Assembly (NCBI RefSeq): GCF_018802765.1 | Contig: NZ_CP069163.1 | Location: 2,428,311-2,492,310, forward strand | Direction of reading: 5' to 3' | DNA from: Paludibacterium sp. B53371 | GTDB taxonomy: Bacteria > Pseudomonadota > Gammaproteobacteria > Burkholderiales > Chromobacteriaceae | Length of the DNA: 64,000 nt | Shown: piece by piece, positions 9,232 through 18,559 of the stretch | Numbering within the stretch: position 1 is the first letter of the stretch | Layout: every line of letters begins with the position of its first letter | Made by a program: the position numbers and the translations under genes | The notes under the pieces: model-generated | What the model was told of the DNA's origin: nothing | What the model saw: the letters and a program-made list of their open reading frames with translations, nothing else | Databases searched by the model: none

Positions 9232-9714
9232 TCAGGCGCTGATGGCTTCGCGGCCGAGCAATTCGGCCAGGACTTCGACAATCATGCTGTGGTCTTCACG
9301 CTGCTCCATGCCGGAAACGACAATCGAGCCGATATAGCCGGTATGCGAGACAGTGATCGGGAAACCGCCACCATGGCAGGCGTAATCACGGACCGGCAGC
9401 CCCATTTTCTGCTCCAGCGTTTCCCCCCCGAGACGATTCTGCAAACCGACGGCATAGGAGCTGCGGCGGGTCAGTTCCACCACATTGCGCTTGCGGCGCG
9501 CCCAGTCGGCATGCGCCGGGGTCGTGCCCGGCATGGCATGGTAGAACAGGATTTCATCACCGCGGCGAATATCGATCACCACGGCCGCGCCACGCTTCTG
9601 GGCGGCGGCACGCAGGGCAACACCGAGCTCCCATGCCGCAGCGGCATCAAAGCGCGGAAAAACCAGTTCGACTTCCTGGCGCAGAATTTTCTGCAACTCT
9701 TGATCAAGTCCCAT
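9232..9714 (-). CDS. UPF0303 family heme-degrading-domain protein
   Basis: The 160-residue product matches the UPF0303 / YBR137W-like family across its full length: LRAAAQKRGAAVVIDIRRG, ARRKRNVVELTRRSS and ACHGGGFPITV blocks are visible. The fold is related to HbpS/GlcG-type heme-binding proteins, but the biochemical role of most members is not established. No signal peptide is present, so it is probably cytoplasmic. It is convergent with hemG; the adjacency to a haem gene is suggestive but not proof of a haem role. Confidence 0.8.
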   Translation of the reverse strand: MGLDQELQKILRQEVELVFPRFDAAAAWELGVALRAAAQKRGAAVVIDIRRGDEILFYHAMPGTTPAHADWARRKRNVVELTRRSSYAVGLQNRLGGETLEQKMGLPVRDYACHGGGFPITVSHTGYIGSIVVSGMEQREDHSMIVEVLAELLGREAISA

Positions 9715-9857
9715 TTCACTCTCCGGACACCCTCGGGTGCCACTGTCAGATAATGTGCGACAAGCAGACGCAATGCAAAAAGAATATCACGCATAACTAA
9801 TAGACAGCAATAACGTGACCGTTTTGCCTGAAAAACCTGCGCTTATCTCGCCCGGAC

Positions 9858-10886
9858 TCACTCGAAGAACAGGTGGTGGATATCGACACTGGCCTGGTGC
9901 CCGACCTGCCGGCCATGCTGTGCCAGCCACTGCTGGGCACGCTGGCGGCCGGCATCGCGCAGCCAGAGCAGGAAAGGCGTATGTGCCAGTGCTTTGCTGG
10001 CGGCATCCAGCTCAGTCAGCAGGTCATCGGCCTCGATCAGGTGAAAACGCGTCGCCAGCAGCCGGCGCTCCAGCTTGCCCTTGATCGGCCCGGACTCCTG
10101 CGCCATCTCGCGCAACAGGGCCAACAGGCGCATCTCGCGCAGAAAGGCACTATTGAAGCCCAGGTTGAGGATGCGCTGGCGAATGTCTTCCGCACTGCGC
10201 GGTGTCGTACCGTGCGCCATCGGCGTCAGCAGGATCAGCAGAATGTCATCGGCACGGCAGTAGCGAATCAGCGGGAAGACGGCCGGATTGGCGGCAAAGC
10301 CACCATCCCAGTAGTCTTCGCCATCGATGCTGACGGCCTGCTGCAGACTGGGCAGGCAGGCGGAAGCCAGCAGCGCGTCGGTCGACAGCTGCTGCTTGTC
10401 GAACAGACGCAGGCGCCCGCTGTTGGCCTGGGTCGCGGCGATGTAGATCTTGACCGGCGAGGCCTGGCGAATACGGTCAAAATCGAACAGCTCGTCGATG
10501 ATGGCCCGCAGCGGGTTGTAGTCGAGCGGATTCAGCTGGTAGGGCGAAAACCAGCGCGAAAATTGCAGGGCCATCTGCAGCCCGGGGGGAATGGACAGAT
10601 CGTCGCCGGGCATCATGGGCTGCAGCATTTCCGGCGGCAGACTGGCGCCGACACGCAGCCAGAAGGTCTCGAGGGTCGCGCGTGCGGCATCGGGACCACC
10701 GCAGGCCAGGCCGTGTGCCACGGCCACGGCGTTCATGGCGCCGGCACTGGTGCCGCTCAGTCCGTCAAAGCGGTACAGCCCGCTGGCCAGCAAGGCATCC
10801 AGCACGCCCCAGGTAAAGGCGCCGTGGGCGCCACCGCCTTGCAGCGCCAGGCTGAGGGAGGGTAAGGGAAGACGACGTCCGAACAT
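9858..10886 (-). CDS. Patatin-like phospholipase family protein
   Basis: The product (342 aa) has the patatin catalytic dyad and oxyanion hole: GGGAHG at residues 17-22, nucleophile Ser47 in GTSAG, and Asp194 in the DGG motif of YWDGGFAANP. No signal peptide or outer-membrane barrel is seen, so this is the short soluble RssA/YchK-like type rather than a PlpD-type autotransporter. It is expected to act as a lipid acyl hydrolase. It is a lone gene, with the formate/nitrite channel gene lying upstream on the same strand. Confidence 0.85.
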   Translation of the reverse strand: MFGRRLPLPSLSLALQGGGAHGAFTWGVLDALLASGLYRFDGLSGTSAGAMNAVAVAHGLACGGPDAARATLETFWLRVGASLPPEMLQPMMPGDDLSIPPGLQMALQFSRWFSPYQLNPLDYNPLRAIIDELFDFDRIRQASPVKIYIAATQANSGRLRLFDKQQLSTDALLASACLPSLQQAVSIDGEDYWDGGFAANPAVFPLIRYCRADDILLILLTPMAHGTTPRSAEDIRQRILNLGFNSAFLREMRLLALLREMAQESGPIKGKLERRLLATRFHLIEADDLLTELDAASKALAHTPFLLWLRDAGRQRAQQWLAQHGRQVGHQASVDIHHLFFE

Positions 10887-10950
10887 GCTTGCCCCTCGTT
10901 ATTGCATCGCAACAAGCATGGCATATGGCCGGACGTCTCACAAGCAAAGA

Positions 10951-11778
10951 TCAGGAACGGGCCAGCGCGACCTCGGGCTTGACGGCAGACGGGCTGGTTT
11001 CTTCCAGCGTATCGCGCTCCAGGTAGAAGTTGAGCGCGGCCACGCCGATGGCACCACCGGCGATATTGCCCAGGGTCGCCGGGATCAGGTTGTGCAGGGT
11101 CGAGGCCCAGTCGGGCGTAACGCCGGCCGAGGCAAACCAGCTCAGGCTGAAGAATGCCATGTTGGCAATGCTGTGCTCATAGCCGCTGAAGAAGAACACG
11201 AACACCAGCAGCATGGTCATGGCCAGCTTGGCCATGTCGTTGGTCAGGCGCAGCGGTACCCAGACGGCCAGGCAGATGATCCAGTTGCACAGCGCGCCCT
11301 TGAAGAAAATCGCCCAGCTGTCGGCATGCACCTTGTGACCGATCACATCGAACAGCAGGTGATCGGCCGGCAGGTGAGCCAGGGCCCCGGTCTGGGCATA
11401 CATCAGCGCCAGCAGCAGCGCACCGACGAAATTGCCGCCGTAGACCAGCAGCCAGCTCTTGGCCAGCTCCGGCCAGCTGACACGGCGCGACAGCACGCCG
11501 ACGGTCATGTACATGACATTACTGGTAAACAGCTCGGTCTTGCTGACGATGATGGTGCACAGTGCGGTACCGAAGAAGCCGGCACTGGCGGCGTAGTACA
11601 GCGGCGAGCCGGCCAGATGCAGTGTCTGCCCAAGCTGCAGGCTGACGATCAGCACCACGGCAATCAGGGCCCCGGCCATGACGGCACTCATGAAATAGCG
11701 CAGGGGGGCGGCATTCATGATCTGACGCTTGCGCGCGGATTCAGCAACAACGTAGGGAAGCGGGTGAAGGGTAGCCAT
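10951..11778 (-). CDS. Formate/nitrite transporter family channel (FocA/NirC type)
   Basis: The 275-residue integral membrane protein has six predicted helices and FNT family hallmarks, including SKTELFTSNVMYM after helix 2, YGGNFVGAL, KGALCNWIICLAVW and FSGYEHSIANM. FNT proteins form pentameric channels for formate, nitrite or hydrosulfide. Formate versus nitrite specificity cannot be decided from these motifs, and no pflB or nir genes are nearby to help. The upstream 240 bp are AT-rich and probably hold its promoter. Confidence 0.85.
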   Translation of the reverse strand: MATLHPLPYVVAESARKRQIMNAAPLRYFMSAVMAGALIAVVLIVSLQLGQTLHLAGSPLYYAASAGFFGTALCTIIVSKTELFTSNVMYMTVGVLSRRVSWPELAKSWLLVYGGNFVGALLLALMYAQTGALAHLPADHLLFDVIGHKVHADSWAIFFKGALCNWIICLAVWVPLRLTNDMAKLAMTMLLVFVFFFSGYEHSIANMAFFSLSWFASAGVTPDWASTLHNLIPATLGNIAGGAIGVAALNFYLERDTLEETSPSAVKPEVALARS

Positions 11779-12273
11779 AAGATTCCAAGCGCTCCGGATC
11801 GGCCGGGCCGATCAAATCAGTGGGTTTCGATGACGAAAAAATATTCCAAAACGAAAAAATACAACCGGAAGGTGCGTTTGCAATCACCAGGAACCATTCA
11901 TCAACTGGCCTGCAAATCACTATATACATTGATTTTTTGAAAGATTACCCAGATTCAAAAAACAACACATTGATCTCAAACAAACATCTTATGTTCGTTT
12001 ACGATCATTCCGGTGCGTAAAAAAACCCGCTTTTGCGGGATCTGCTTGCTGACAAAACTTTGTCCGCATCACGGACGCGCCCTTGCAGGGCAAGGGCGGG
12101 CATGCGTGCGAATCTTTGATTCGCTCAGCGGGGATTGAATTTCAATGGACAGGCGGGGAAATCAGTCCGTTGGCGACAGGGCCCGGCGGTGCCGGGCCCT
12201 GCAAACCGGTCGCCCTCCCCCTTTGCCAACACAGCCTGCCCCGCACCCAAGGGGCAGGATCATGGCTTTCCGG
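11779..12273. other. Intergenic region with an AT-rich half and hairpins
   Basis: The first 240 bp (11779-12018) are AT-rich and presumably contain the promoter of the formate/nitrite channel gene. The remainder has the minus-strand terminator at 12019-12039 and a GC-rich hairpin (GGGCCCGGC / GCCGGGCCC) near 12179-12200. I see no convincing coding sequence. Confidence 0.6.
12019..12039 (-). terminator. Terminator downstream of ppx
   Basis: On the minus strand CCCGC-AAAA-GCGGG is followed by seven T. It lies about 235 bp past the ppx stop and would end the ppx transcript, or a separate small transcript from this gap. Confidence 0.7.
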
Positions 12274-13818
12274 TCAGAGCTGCTGCAACTCCAGCAGGTA
12301 GCCAATGTTCTTCCATTGACTGACCTCCTGGCGCAGGGCATTGGCCGTCAGCGGGTTGGCCGCCAGCCAGTCGCGCTCCAGCGTCAGGGTAAAGCCGCGC
12401 GGATGGGGCTTGAGATCCAGCCGGCCGGGCAAGGTATTGTCATGGCGACTGCGATAGAACAGCACGGCCATGCGCAGGCAGACGATGGCCACCCACAGCA
12501 TGCGGTCGTTGATATAGGGCAACAGCTTGCCCATGTCGCCACGGTGGCCCAGCACGATCTGGCCGAGCGCCGTTTGTTCGCGCCGGGAAAAACCGGGCAT
12601 ATCGGCATATTGCAGAATATAGGCCGAGTGCTTGTGATAGGCGGTATGCGCGATCGACAGACCGATTTCATGCAGACGGCCCGCCCAGATCAGCAGCTTG
12701 AGCCAGTCCTGGTCCAGATCTTCGCCGCACACCTTGCGGAACAGACTTTCAGCCAGAACGGTTACCCGCTTCATCTGCTCGACATCGACATGGTAGCGGC
12801 GGCAGAACTGATTGACCGTGGTTTCGCGCATGTCGTGTTCGCGCTGGCGGCCGAGCAGGTCGTACAGCACCCCGTCGCGCAGCGCCCCTTCGGCCACCGT
12901 CATCTTGCTGATTTCCAGCTCCTCGAAGATGCCGATCATGATCGCCAGGCCACCCGGCAATACCGGGGCACGATCTGCTTTCAGGCCATTGAGCGTGATG
13001 TTCTTCACATGGCCGCGCCGCAGCATCTCGGCACGCAGCTGCTCCATGCCTTCCAGGGTGATGTCCGCCGGGGTGTAATCATTGATTTCGAGGATGTCGC
13101 GCAGCGAACGGGCCGTGCCGGAAGTCCCGACCGCCAGTTGCCACTCTTCCGGCCGGAAGGCGTGACGAATGCGCTGGATTTCGTTGCGTGCCGCCAGGGT
13201 GGCATCACGAAACTGGCTTTTGCCCAGCTTGCCGTCAGGGAAGAAGCGCAGGCTGTAGCTGACGCAGCCCAGCGGCAGGCTTTCCGTCACCAGGGCGCGA
13301 TACTGGCTGCCGATGATGAACTCGGTCGAGCCGCCGCCGATATCGACCACCAGACGACGCTCGCGGGTCGCCGGCAGGGAGTGGGCCGCCCCCAAATAGA
13401 TCAGACGGGCCTCTTCGCGGCCGGCGATGATTTCGATCGGAAAACCGAGCAGGGTTTCGGCCCGCTCGATGAAAGCCGGGGCATTCTTCGCCACGCGCAG
13501 GGTATTGGTACCGACCACGCGCACCTGACCGGGGGCGAAGCCGCGCAGGCGCTCGCCAAAGCGGGCCATGCAGGCCAGCGCGCGCTGCTGGGTATCATCG
13601 TCGAGCACCTTGTCTCGCCCGAGGCCGGCGCCCAGACGCACGGTTTCCTTCAGGGCATCCAGGGTATAGAGCTGATCGTCGACCAGGCGCGAGATTTGCA
13701 GCCGGAAGCTGTTCGACCCCAGGTCGACCGTCGCCAGCACGTCGTAAGAAGGTTGTGATTCGGTAGTCAAGGCAGCCCCTTCGGCGGAGGGTTTGGTGAA
13801 TACCCCATGCCGGGGCAT
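12274..13818 (-). CDS. ppx: Exopolyphosphatase / GppA-type phosphatase
   Basis: The product (514 aa from this ATG) is a Ppx/GppA ASKHA-fold phosphatase. The N-terminal phosphate loop reads TVDLGSNSFRL, the second is VVDIGGGSTEFI, and a C-terminal HD-like helical domain with IGLSIAHTAYHKHSAY follows. Such length and the C-terminal domain are typical of Ppx, which releases orthophosphate from polyphosphate; pppGpp hydrolysis is also possible. The start is uncertain: the ATG at 13818 has weak ribosome-binding context, while a TTG at 13770 follows GAAGGGG and would remove a poorly conserved N-terminal extension. It lies directly downstream of phoU, separated by a terminator, so the pair forms a phosphate-homeostasis neighbourhood. 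Confidence 0.88.
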   Translation of the reverse strand: MPRHGVFTKPSAEGAALTTESQPSYDVLATVDLGSNSFRLQISRLVDDQLYTLDALKETVRLGAGLGRDKVLDDDTQQRALACMARFGERLRGFAPGQVRVVGTNTLRVAKNAPAFIERAETLLGFPIEIIAGREEARLIYLGAAHSLPATRERRLVVDIGGGSTEFIIGSQYRALVTESLPLGCVSYSLRFFPDGKLGKSQFRDATLAARNEIQRIRHAFRPEEWQLAVGTSGTARSLRDILEINDYTPADITLEGMEQLRAEMLRRGHVKNITLNGLKADRAPVLPGGLAIMIGIFEELEISKMTVAEGALRDGVLYDLLGRQREHDMRETTVNQFCRRYHVDVEQMKRVTVLAESLFRKVCGEDLDQDWLKLLIWAGRLHEIGLSIAHTAYHKHSAYILQYADMPGFSRREQTALGQIVLGHRGDMGKLLPYINDRMLWVAIVCLRMAVLFYRSRHDNTLPGRLDLKPHPRGFTLTLERDWLAANPLTANALRQEVSQWKNIGYLLELQQL

Positions 13819-13837
13819 ATCTTCATCATATAAGCAT

Positions 13838-13866
13838 AAAAAAAGCGGCAACCGAATGTTACCGCT
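13838..13866 (-). terminator. Terminator between phoU and ppx
   Basis: On the minus strand AGCGGTAAC pairs with GTTGCCGCT (one G-T pair) over a 5-nt loop and is followed by a run of T. It ends the phoU transcript, so ppx probably has its own promoter or depends on read-through. Confidence 0.8.
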
Positions 13867-13910
13867 GTTTTGCCGAGGCCGTCACCCCTGTGTTTAGTAC
13901 GTCGTCGTCA

Positions 13911-14615
13911 TCAGACGCCCGTCGCTGCATTCAGCTTGGCTTCCGGCGGCAGGTGACGGATATCCGTCCCCTTGACCAGATAGACCACATACTCGGAGAT
14001 ATTGGTGGCATGGTCACCGATACGCTCGATGGCCTTGGCCATGAACAGGGTATCGATCGACATGCTGATGGTGCGCGGGTCTTCCATCATGAAGGTAATC
14101 AGCTGGCGCAGCTCGGCATTGAAATCGTCGTCCAGACGGCGATCTTCGCGCTCCAGCTCCTCGGCTGCACTGACATCCATGCGGGCAAAGGCATCCAGTG
14201 CGCGACGCACCATGCCCAGCGCCACCTCGGCCATCTTGCGGATCTCACGGAAGCGCGGCACCTGATAACGTTCGGTCTGGTAAATGGTCTTGCCCATGCG
14301 CGCGATTTTCTGCGCCTCGTCACCGATCCGCTCCAGATCGGTAATGGTCTTGATGACCGTCATCACCATGCGCAAGTCACTGGCCGCCGGCTGGCGGCGG
14401 GCAATGATGTGGGTGCAGTCGTCGTCAATGGAGACTTCCATGGCGTTGACCTGGGTATCCTGATCCACCACCTTCTGCAGCTTCTCGATATCGCCGGCCA
14501 TCAGCGCCTCGATCGCCGAGCGGATCTGCTGCTCGACCAGGCCGCCCATCTGCAGCACGCGCGTACGCACGTTTTCCAGCTCGAGATCAAACTGTTTGGA
14601 AGTATGTTCAGCCAT
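13911..14615 (-). CDS. phoU: Phosphate signalling protein PhoU
   Basis: The 234-residue cytoplasmic protein shows the two tandem three-helix PhoU bundles with their metal-binding motifs: ITDLERIGDEAQKIA in the first half and AKAIERIGDHATNISEYV in the second. PhoU links the Pst transporter to the PhoR kinase and represses the Pho regulon when phosphate is plentiful. No pst genes are adjacent; the neighbours are ppx downstream and rpiA upstream. A two-repeat Pho box on the same strand about 50 bp upstream indicates control by PhoB. Confidence 0.93.
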   Translation of the reverse strand: MAEHTSKQFDLELENVRTRVLQMGGLVEQQIRSAIEALMAGDIEKLQKVVDQDTQVNAMEVSIDDDCTHIIARRQPAASDLRMVMTVIKTITDLERIGDEAQKIARMGKTIYQTERYQVPRFREIRKMAEVALGMVRRALDAFARMDVSAAEELEREDRRLDDDFNAELRQLITFMMEDPRTISMSIDTLFMAKAIERIGDHATNISEYVVYLVKGTDIRHLPPEAKLNAATGV

Positions 14616-14665
14616 TTACGCCTCATGCATTTGAAACTGATAAACGCGGATTTTAAACCGGCCAG

Positions 14666-14683
14666 ATGACAGTCAGATGACAG
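14666..14683 (-). promoter_or_regulatory. Pho box (PhoB binding site) upstream of phoU
   Basis: Read on the minus strand the site is CTGTCAT-CTGA-CTGTCAT: two exact 7-bp repeats with 11-bp periodicity, which matches the classic PhoB half-site arrangement. It ends about 50 bp before the phoU start codon. Confidence 0.8.
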
Positions 14684-14710
14684 TTCATGCTGGCCGGATC
14701 AACAGCGAGA

Positions 14711-15370
14711 TTACTTGAGAATTTCCACACCGCTCTGGCGGCCGAGTACCAGCACGTCGGCACGACGTTTGGCAAACAGGCCGTTGGTGACGACACCGGC
14801 GATCTGGTTGAGGGTCTCTTCCAGTTCGACCGGTTTGCTGATTTTCAGGCCGTGCACGTCCAGAATGATGTTGCCGTTGTCAGTGACAAAATCCTTGCGC
14901 AGCTCCGGATGTCCGCCCAGGCGCACCAGTTCGCGCGCAACATAGCTGCGCGCCATCGGCACCACCTCGATCGGCAGCGGAAACTCGCCGAGCATCTCGA
15001 CATATTTGTTTTCGTCGGCGATGCAGATGTATTGATCGGCCGCGGCCGCCACGATCTTTTCGCGCGTCAGCGCACCGCCGCCGCCCTTGATCATGTGCAG
15101 GTAGTGATTGATCTCGTCGGCGCCATCGATGTAGACCGGGAGCTGATCGACGGTATTCAGGTCGTAGACCGGAATGCCGTGCGCCTTGAGCCGCTCGGTA
15201 CTGGCGTTGGAGCTGGAGACCGCTCCCTTGAGCCGGCCCTTGATGCTGGCCAGCTCATCGATGAACAGATTGACGGTGCTGCCGGTGCCGACGCCGATGA
15301 TGGCTTCGTCCGGGATGAATTCCAGGGCCTTTTTGGCCACTGCAAGCTTGAGCTGGTCTTGGGTCAACAT
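14711..15370 (-). CDS. rpiA: Ribose-5-phosphate isomerase A
   Basis: The 219-residue product is full length for RpiA and shows its signatures: [10 protein letters not shown] at about residue 26, [10 protein letters not shown] at about 81, and [14 protein letters not shown] at about 96, which together form the active site. It interconverts ribose 5-phosphate and ribulose 5-phosphate in the pentose phosphate pathway. It appears monocistronic, with gaps of about 85-95 bp on both sides. Confidence 0.95.
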   Translation of the reverse strand: MLTQDQLKLAVAKKALEFIPDEAIIGVGTGSTVNLFIDELASIKGRLKGAVSSSNASTERLKAHGIPVYDLNTVDQLPVYIDGADEINHYLHMIKGGGGALTREKIVAAAADQYICIADENKYVEMLGEFPLPIEVVPMARSYVARELVRLGGHPELRKDFVTDNGNIILDVHGLKISKPVELEETLNQIAGVVTNGLFAKRRADVLVLGRQSGVEILK

Positions 15371-15455
15371 TCAACAATCTCCCGTAATGTGTTCATGTTA
15401 TGACAGGACTGTACTTCATTATCCCAGATGAATGAAAAAAGGCATATGTCGCAGG

Positions 15456-15938
15456 TCATGCGCGTTGCAGCAAACAGATGGCCTGGGTCTCGATCGCTTC
15501 CTGGCGGCCAAGATAACCCAGTTTCTCATTGGTCTTGCCCTTGACATTCACGCAGGCCGGATCGAGCGCCAGAATGGCGGCAATCCGCCCGCACATGGCA
15601 TCGATATGTCCGGCCAGCTTCGGCGCCTGGGCAATCACGGTGGCATCGACATTCACCAGCTGCCAGCCGGCGGCACGCACCCGGGCATAGGCTTCCTGCA
15701 GCAGCTTGGCACTGTCCGCACCGCGAAAGCGTTCGTCGGTATCGGGGAAGTGACGACCGATATCCCCCAGGCCGGCCGCGCCCAGTACGGCATCGGTGAT
15801 GGCATGCAACAGGGCATCGGCATCCGAGTGCCCCAGCAGGCCGTGATCATGGGCGATTTCAATGCCACCCAGCATCAGAGGGCGACCCGGCACCAGCCGG
15901 TGCACATCATAGCCTTGTCCGACACGCCAGTCCGTCAT
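15456..15938 (-). CDS. ispF: 2-C-methyl-D-erythritol 2,4-cyclodiphosphate synthase
   Basis: The 160-residue product carries the IspF metal-binding motif GYDVHRL near the N-terminus and [15 protein letters not shown] in the middle, with [10 protein letters not shown] following. It makes the cyclic diphosphate intermediate of the MEP isoprenoid pathway. Its start overlaps the ispD stop by 4 bp, so it is translationally coupled to the enzyme two steps earlier in the pathway. Confidence 0.95.
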   Translation of the reverse strand: MTDWRVGQGYDVHRLVPGRPLMLGGIEIAHDHGLLGHSDADALLHAITDAVLGAAGLGDIGRHFPDTDERFRGADSAKLLQEAYARVRAAGWQLVNVDATVIAQAPKLAGHIDAMCGRIAAILALDPACVNVKGKTNEKLGYLGRQEAIETQAICLLQRA

Positions 15939-16618
15939 GATTTTCTTGCCTCCAGAATGGCCCGCGCCAGCGGCAGATCACGTGGCCAGGTCACCTTGAA
16001 ATTGCTGGCATCCCCCTCCACCAGCACCGGCTTGAGTCCCAGGCGCTCGATGGCCGACGCTTCATCGGTCACCCCGTCGCCCAGCTCCCCGGCCAGGGCA
16101 TGGGACAGCGTACCGGCCCGGAACATCTGCGGGGTCTGTGCCAGCCACATCCCCTGGCGGGGCAGGGTCATGGCCACGCGTCCCTCGCGGTCGGCACGCT
16201 TGACGGTATCGGGTACCGGCATGGCCAGCAGGCCGCCGACCGCATCATCGCCGACCTGACTCAGCAGCCGCTCGACCATGGCCACCGACAGACAGCAACG
16301 TGCGGCGTCGTGCACCAATACCCAGTCTTCAGCGCTCAGCTGCAGCGCCTCCAGGCCGTTGCGTACCGTCAGGGCACGCGATGCGCCACCAACACGATGG
16401 ACGGACAGCTTGGGCAAATCCCACTGGTAGTCGTCAAACCACTCGTCACCGGGCGAGAGAATCAGCACCACCTGTTCGATGGCCGCTACCTCGCACAGGG
16501 TGGCCAGCGTGTACCACATCAGCGGGCGGCCACCCAGCTGCAGATATTGTTTCGGGCAGGCGGCACCGAAACGCGAGCCGTTGCCGGCGGCGGGCACCAG
16601 GGCCACATAGCGTGTCAT
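15935..16618 (-). CDS. ispD: 2-C-methyl-D-erythritol 4-phosphate cytidylyltransferase
   Basis: The product (227 aa) begins with the nucleotidyltransferase signature [12 protein letters not shown] and contains [12 protein letters not shown] and ALTVRNGL, all typical of IspD. It couples CTP with methylerythritol phosphate in the MEP pathway. The ATG at 16618 follows AGGGGA and overlaps the dnaQ stop by 4 bp; a longer frame starts 11 codons earlier but lacks support. It is the middle gene of a dnaQ-ispD-ispF string with 4-bp overlaps on both sides. Confidence 0.94.
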   Translation of the reverse strand: MTRYVALVPAAGNGSRFGAACPKQYLQLGGRPLMWYTLATLCEVAAIEQVVLILSPGDEWFDDYQWDLPKLSVHRVGGASRALTVRNGLEALQLSAEDWVLVHDAARCCLSVAMVERLLSQVGDDAVGGLLAMPVPDTVKRADREGRVAMTLPRQGMWLAQTPQMFRAGTLSHALAGELGDGVTDEASAIERLGLKPVLVEGDASNFKVTWPRDLPLARAILEARKS

Positions 16619-17334
16619 GCCGTCCCCTCCCCGCCTTCCAGCGTCCGCCACAGACAGGCGCCCTTGACGATTTTGTCCAGATCATCGAGATAGCGCTGAT
16701 GTTCGGCCAGCTCGGCGTCATCGGCGCGCAGCACCGACAAAGGCTTGCGCTCGAAACCTTCGCTGTGCATTTGCAGGTCCTGGCCATCATCCAGCTCGAT
16801 GTCCATGACCAGGCTTTCCTGCCCGCGCGTCATCGACAGATAGACTTCGGCCAGCAGCTCGCAGTCGATCAGGGCGCCGTGCAGTGTCCGATTGGAACGA
16901 TCGATGTCAAAGCGGTCGCACAGGGCATCCAGGCTGTTGCGCTTGCCGGGAAACTGATCCCGCGCCATGGCCAGGGTATCGATGACACTGCTGCAGAGCT
17001 GCTTGACCGGCTCGATGCCGATGCGCTCGAATTCGGCGTTGAGGAAGCCGACGTCAAATGGTGCATTGTGGATAATCAGTTCGGCACCGCGAATGAACTC
17101 CACCACCTCGCGACCGCTGGAGGAAAAGCGCGGCTTGTCCGCCAGGAAGTCGAGCGATATGCCATGCACGCGCTCGGCGTCCGGATCGATGGCCCGGTCG
17201 GGATGGAAATACAGATGCAGATGCCGCCCGGTCAGTTTGCGGTTGATCATTTCCAGACCGGCAAACTCGATGATGCGATGGCCCTGCGAGGGTTCGAGAC
17301 CGGTGGTTTCGGTATCGAGGATGATTTGTCTCAT
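16615..17334 (-). CDS. dnaQ: DNA polymerase III epsilon subunit (proofreading exonuclease)
   Basis: The product (239 aa) is a DEDDh exonuclease: ExoI ILDTETTG at residue 5, ExoII HNAPFDVGFLN in the middle, and ExoIII HGALIDCELLAEVY. A C-terminal tail for binding the polymerase alpha subunit follows. It removes misincorporated nucleotides during replication. The start is placed at the second Met of the open frame (17334), which puts the ExoI motif at its usual position. The classic rnhA-dnaQ adjacency is conserved but here both genes lie on the same strand. Confidence 0.94.
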   Translation of the reverse strand: MRQIILDTETTGLEPSQGHRIIEFAGLEMINRKLTGRHLHLYFHPDRAIDPDAERVHGISLDFLADKPRFSSSGREVVEFIRGAELIIHNAPFDVGFLNAEFERIGIEPVKQLCSSVIDTLAMARDQFPGKRNSLDALCDRFDIDRSNRTLHGALIDCELLAEVYLSMTRGQESLVMDIELDDGQDLQMHSEGFERKPLSVLRADDAELAEHQRYLDDLDKIVKGACLWRTLEGGEGTA

Positions 17335-17369
17335 GCGATGCACCTGCGCTGCCGCCCGGCGGCAGAAAA

Positions 17370-17810
17370 TTACAAAATGGACTCGACGCCGCGGTTGGCC
17401 AGTTGGTCCGCCCGCTCATTGAATTCGTGGCCGGCATGGCCCTTGACCCAGCGCCACTCGACCTGGTGCCGCTCACGGGCGGCATCGAGCAGTTGCCACA
17501 GGTCGGCGTTTTTCACCGGTTCCTTGCTGGCGGTTTTCCAGCCACGTTTTTTCCAGTTGTGGATCCACTCGCTGATGCCGTTCTTGACATACTGGGAGTC
17601 GGTATAGACCACGACACTGCAGGGACGGGTCAGGGCCTGCAGGCCCGCAATGACCGCCCGCAGCTCCATGCGGTTATTGGTGGTGTCCGGTTCGCCGCCG
17701 AACAGCTCTTTTTCCTGTCCGTTATAACGCAGCAGTGCGCCCCAGCCGCCCGGTCCGGGATTCCCCTTGCAGGCGCCGTCGGTATAAATCTCTACCTGAT
17801 GTTGTGTCAT
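17370..17810 (-). CDS. rnhA: Ribonuclease HI
   Basis: The product (146 aa) has the four carboxylates of type 1 RNase H: Asp in [12 protein letters not shown], Glu in [10 protein letters not shown], Asp in VVYTDSQYV and Asp in NERADQLAN. It degrades the RNA strand of RNA-DNA hybrids. The ATG at 17810 overlaps the end of the upstream methyltransferase gene by 4 bp, so the open frame that continues upstream is not used. It sits 35 bp before dnaQ. Confidence 0.95.
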   Translation of the reverse strand: MTQHQVEIYTDGACKGNPGPGGWGALLRYNGQEKELFGGEPDTTNNRMELRAVIAGLQALTRPCSVVVYTDSQYVKNGISEWIHNWKKRGWKTASKEPVKNADLWQLLDAARERHQVEWRWVKGHAGHEFNERADQLANRGVESIL

Positions 17811-18538
17811 GCGATCTTGTCTGATTGCTTGGATACCGGTTGATGGTGGTCCTTGCCGGCCACCATCAGTCCGGCTTTGGTCTTGCGCCACTTGGGCATG
17901 ATCAGGCGCATGCCGCGACGCCGCTTGACGGCCTCGATGCCATAAACCCCCGCGGCCAGCGGCCACCAGCGGTCACCGGCCGACTCCATGAAGCGGCAGT
18001 TCTCCAGCCAGTCGGTGCGCTCGAAGGGGGGAGCATAGGCCAGAAAAGCGCCCCCGCCCGGCTCGAGTTCGAGCAGGGCCAGCCAGTCCTTGATGCGCGG
18101 CAGCGGCAGGAAGTTGCCGCTCCAGGGCGAATAAAACCGCCCCTGTATCATGCGGCGCACGCCCCAGAGCGAGACCGGATTGAAACCGGTCAGCACCAGG
18201 CGGCCATCCGGCATCAGCACCCGCTCGGCCTCACGCAGCACCTGATGCGGCTGATCGGTAAAATCGAGCACATGCGGCAGCGCCAGCAGGTCCAGACTGG
18301 CGCTGGCAAACGGCAGCTGCGCCGGATCACAGACGACCTGAGCCCCCGGGTCCCGGCCGGCATGGCATTGCCAGGGGATACGGTTTTCGCGTAAAAAATC
18401 GACCTGCGGCACCCCGATCTGCACGGCATGATAGCCGAACACATCGGCCACGGCACGATCGAAATACGTCTGCTCCTTTGCCAGCAGATACCGGCCCAGC
18501 TCGCTTTGTGTCAGCCACTGGGAAAATGACTTGATCAT
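17807..18538 (-). CDS. Class I SAM-dependent methyltransferase (YafS-like)
   Basis: The 243-residue protein has a methyltransferase core: [20 protein letters not shown] corresponds to motif II/post-motif and [14 protein letters not shown] to motif III. The N-terminal SAM-binding Gly-rich loop is less canonical. Its position between gloB and rnhA matches E. coli yafS, an uncharacterised methyltransferase. The C-terminus is basic ([16 protein letters not shown]). It overlaps rnhA by 4 bp and is divergent from gloB with 21 bp between them. The substrate is unknown. Confidence 0.8.
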   Translation of the reverse strand: MIKSFSQWLTQSELGRYLLAKEQTYFDRAVADVFGYHAVQIGVPQVDFLRENRIPWQCHAGRDPGAQVVCDPAQLPFASASLDLLALPHVLDFTDQPHQVLREAERVLMPDGRLVLTGFNPVSLWGVRRMIQGRFYSPWSGNFLPLPRIKDWLALLELEPGGGAFLAYAPPFERTDWLENCRFMESAGDRWWPLAAGVYGIEAVKRRRGMRLIMPKWRKTKAGLMVAGKDHHQPVSKQSDKIA

Positions 18539-18559
18539 CGCGAAAGGTCTCTGATCACC

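Noticed and set aside
12145-13758. Long open frame antisense to ppx
   Set aside because: Ppx phosphate loops and HD-like domain are on the minus strand; the antisense product has no recognisable domain.
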